DNA of 64,000 bases from Alphaproteobacteria bacterium (GTDB lineage Bacteria; Pseudomonadota; Alphaproteobacteria; MPNO01; UBA2964). Each line of letters starts with the position of its first letter. The stretch's first letter is position 1. A program made the position numbers and the translations under genes. The notes under the pieces were generated by a model. That model searched no databases. It had not been told where the DNA came from and saw only the letters and a list, made by a program, of their open reading frames with translations. Positions 63,834 to 64,000 of this stretch are shown here, piece after piece. The stretch is taken from contig WLWZ01000012.1 in NCBI GenBank assembly GCA_012103315.1, forward strand, positions 1 to 64,000, given 5' to 3'.

Positions 63834-64000
63834 TGGATAATGTCCTAGATCGCATTTGCGCCGATAAACGCAAACATATTGCGGCCTGTAAGGCCATTCG
63901 GTCGGTCAGCGAAGTAGAGACAGCTGCTCGTGAAACCTCTGCACCCCGCGGTTTTGCTGACGCCTTGCACCGCGCTTCCAAAGATGGCTATGGGTTGATA
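63833..64000 (+). CDS. trpC: Indole-3-glycerol-phosphate synthase, N-terminal part
   Basis: The gene starts in the TGATG overlap with trpD and runs off the right edge; 56 residues are visible. They match the TrpC N-terminus: VLDRICADKRKHIAACK, then APRGFADALHRASKDGYGLI, just before the AEIKKASPSKG region expected outside the window. It closes the indole ring in tryptophan synthesis. Coupled translation with trpD is likely. Confidence 0.92.
   Translation, partial: MDNVLDRICADKRKHIAACKAIRSVSEVETAARETSAPRGFADALHRASKDGYGLI

Overview
The window is chromosomal DNA from an alphaproteobacterium, most likely of the Rhodospirillales type. This rests on gene content and order: dusB-ntrB-ntrC-ntrY-ntrX-trkA-dat-hfq-hflX in one run; a fused ispDF; a pyruvate dehydrogenase operon whose E1-beta carries its own lipoyl domain, followed by lpd and lipA; and the rlpA-dac-tmk-holB-metG-tatD run. 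No species is claimed. There are no rRNA genes, insertion sequences, prophage genes or CRISPR arrays, and gene packing is very tight.

Positions 1-10000 are accessory and look like an aromatic-compound uptake and catabolism cluster. It holds the end of a ring-hydroxylating dioxygenase beta subunit, a ModA-like binding protein without a signal peptide, a class III extradiol dioxygenase with a LigA-like tail, maleylacetate reductase, a VanA-like Rieske oxygenase, and a complete branched-chain-amino-acid-type ABC transporter (livK, a livH-livM fusion, livG, livF). A secreted metallo-beta-lactamase-fold hydrolase and the oppositely oriented maleylacetate reductase sit inside the transporter set. 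No dedicated regulator gene is visible. Several inverted repeats in the divergent promoters may be operators.

Positions 10000-18700 are mixed: a small unknown gene, DUF952 plus gluQ, a VOC dioxygenase-like gene, a lytic transglycosylase, tRNA-Ser(UGA), a 388-base gap, then a set handling formyl groups and pterins (2OG-Fe(II) oxygenase, a stand-alone 10-formyl-THF hydrolase-type protein, pterin carbinolamine dehydratase, arylformamidase) and an Atm1-type exporter. The gap holds the most interesting non-coding signal: a sigma-54 promoter match with exact GG-N10-GC spacing, about 135 bases of foldable sequence and an intrinsic terminator, which together predict a small RNA.

Positions 18700-64000 are mostly core genes. 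From 19666 to 28731 a plus-strand block covers cell-wall enzymes (mltB-type, rlpA, dac), DNA replication (tmk, holB), metG, tatD, an MBL hydrolase and mazG. From 42325 down to 28728 runs a long minus-strand block for nitrogen control (ntrBC, ntrYX), potassium uptake (trkA), a D-amino-acid aminotransferase, hfq, hflX and two metabolic enzymes. Then follow a CcsA-like membrane protein, ispDF-pgpA-pncC, a minus-strand pyruvate dehydrogenase and lipoate block (pdhA-pdhB-pdhC-lpd-lipA-ratA), ftsB, and eno-kdsA-pyrG-secG-tpiA. The window ends with ppiD-trpE and trpG-trpD-trpC, with a GNAT acetyltransferase gene inserted on the opposite strand between trpE and trpG; trpC runs off the right edge.
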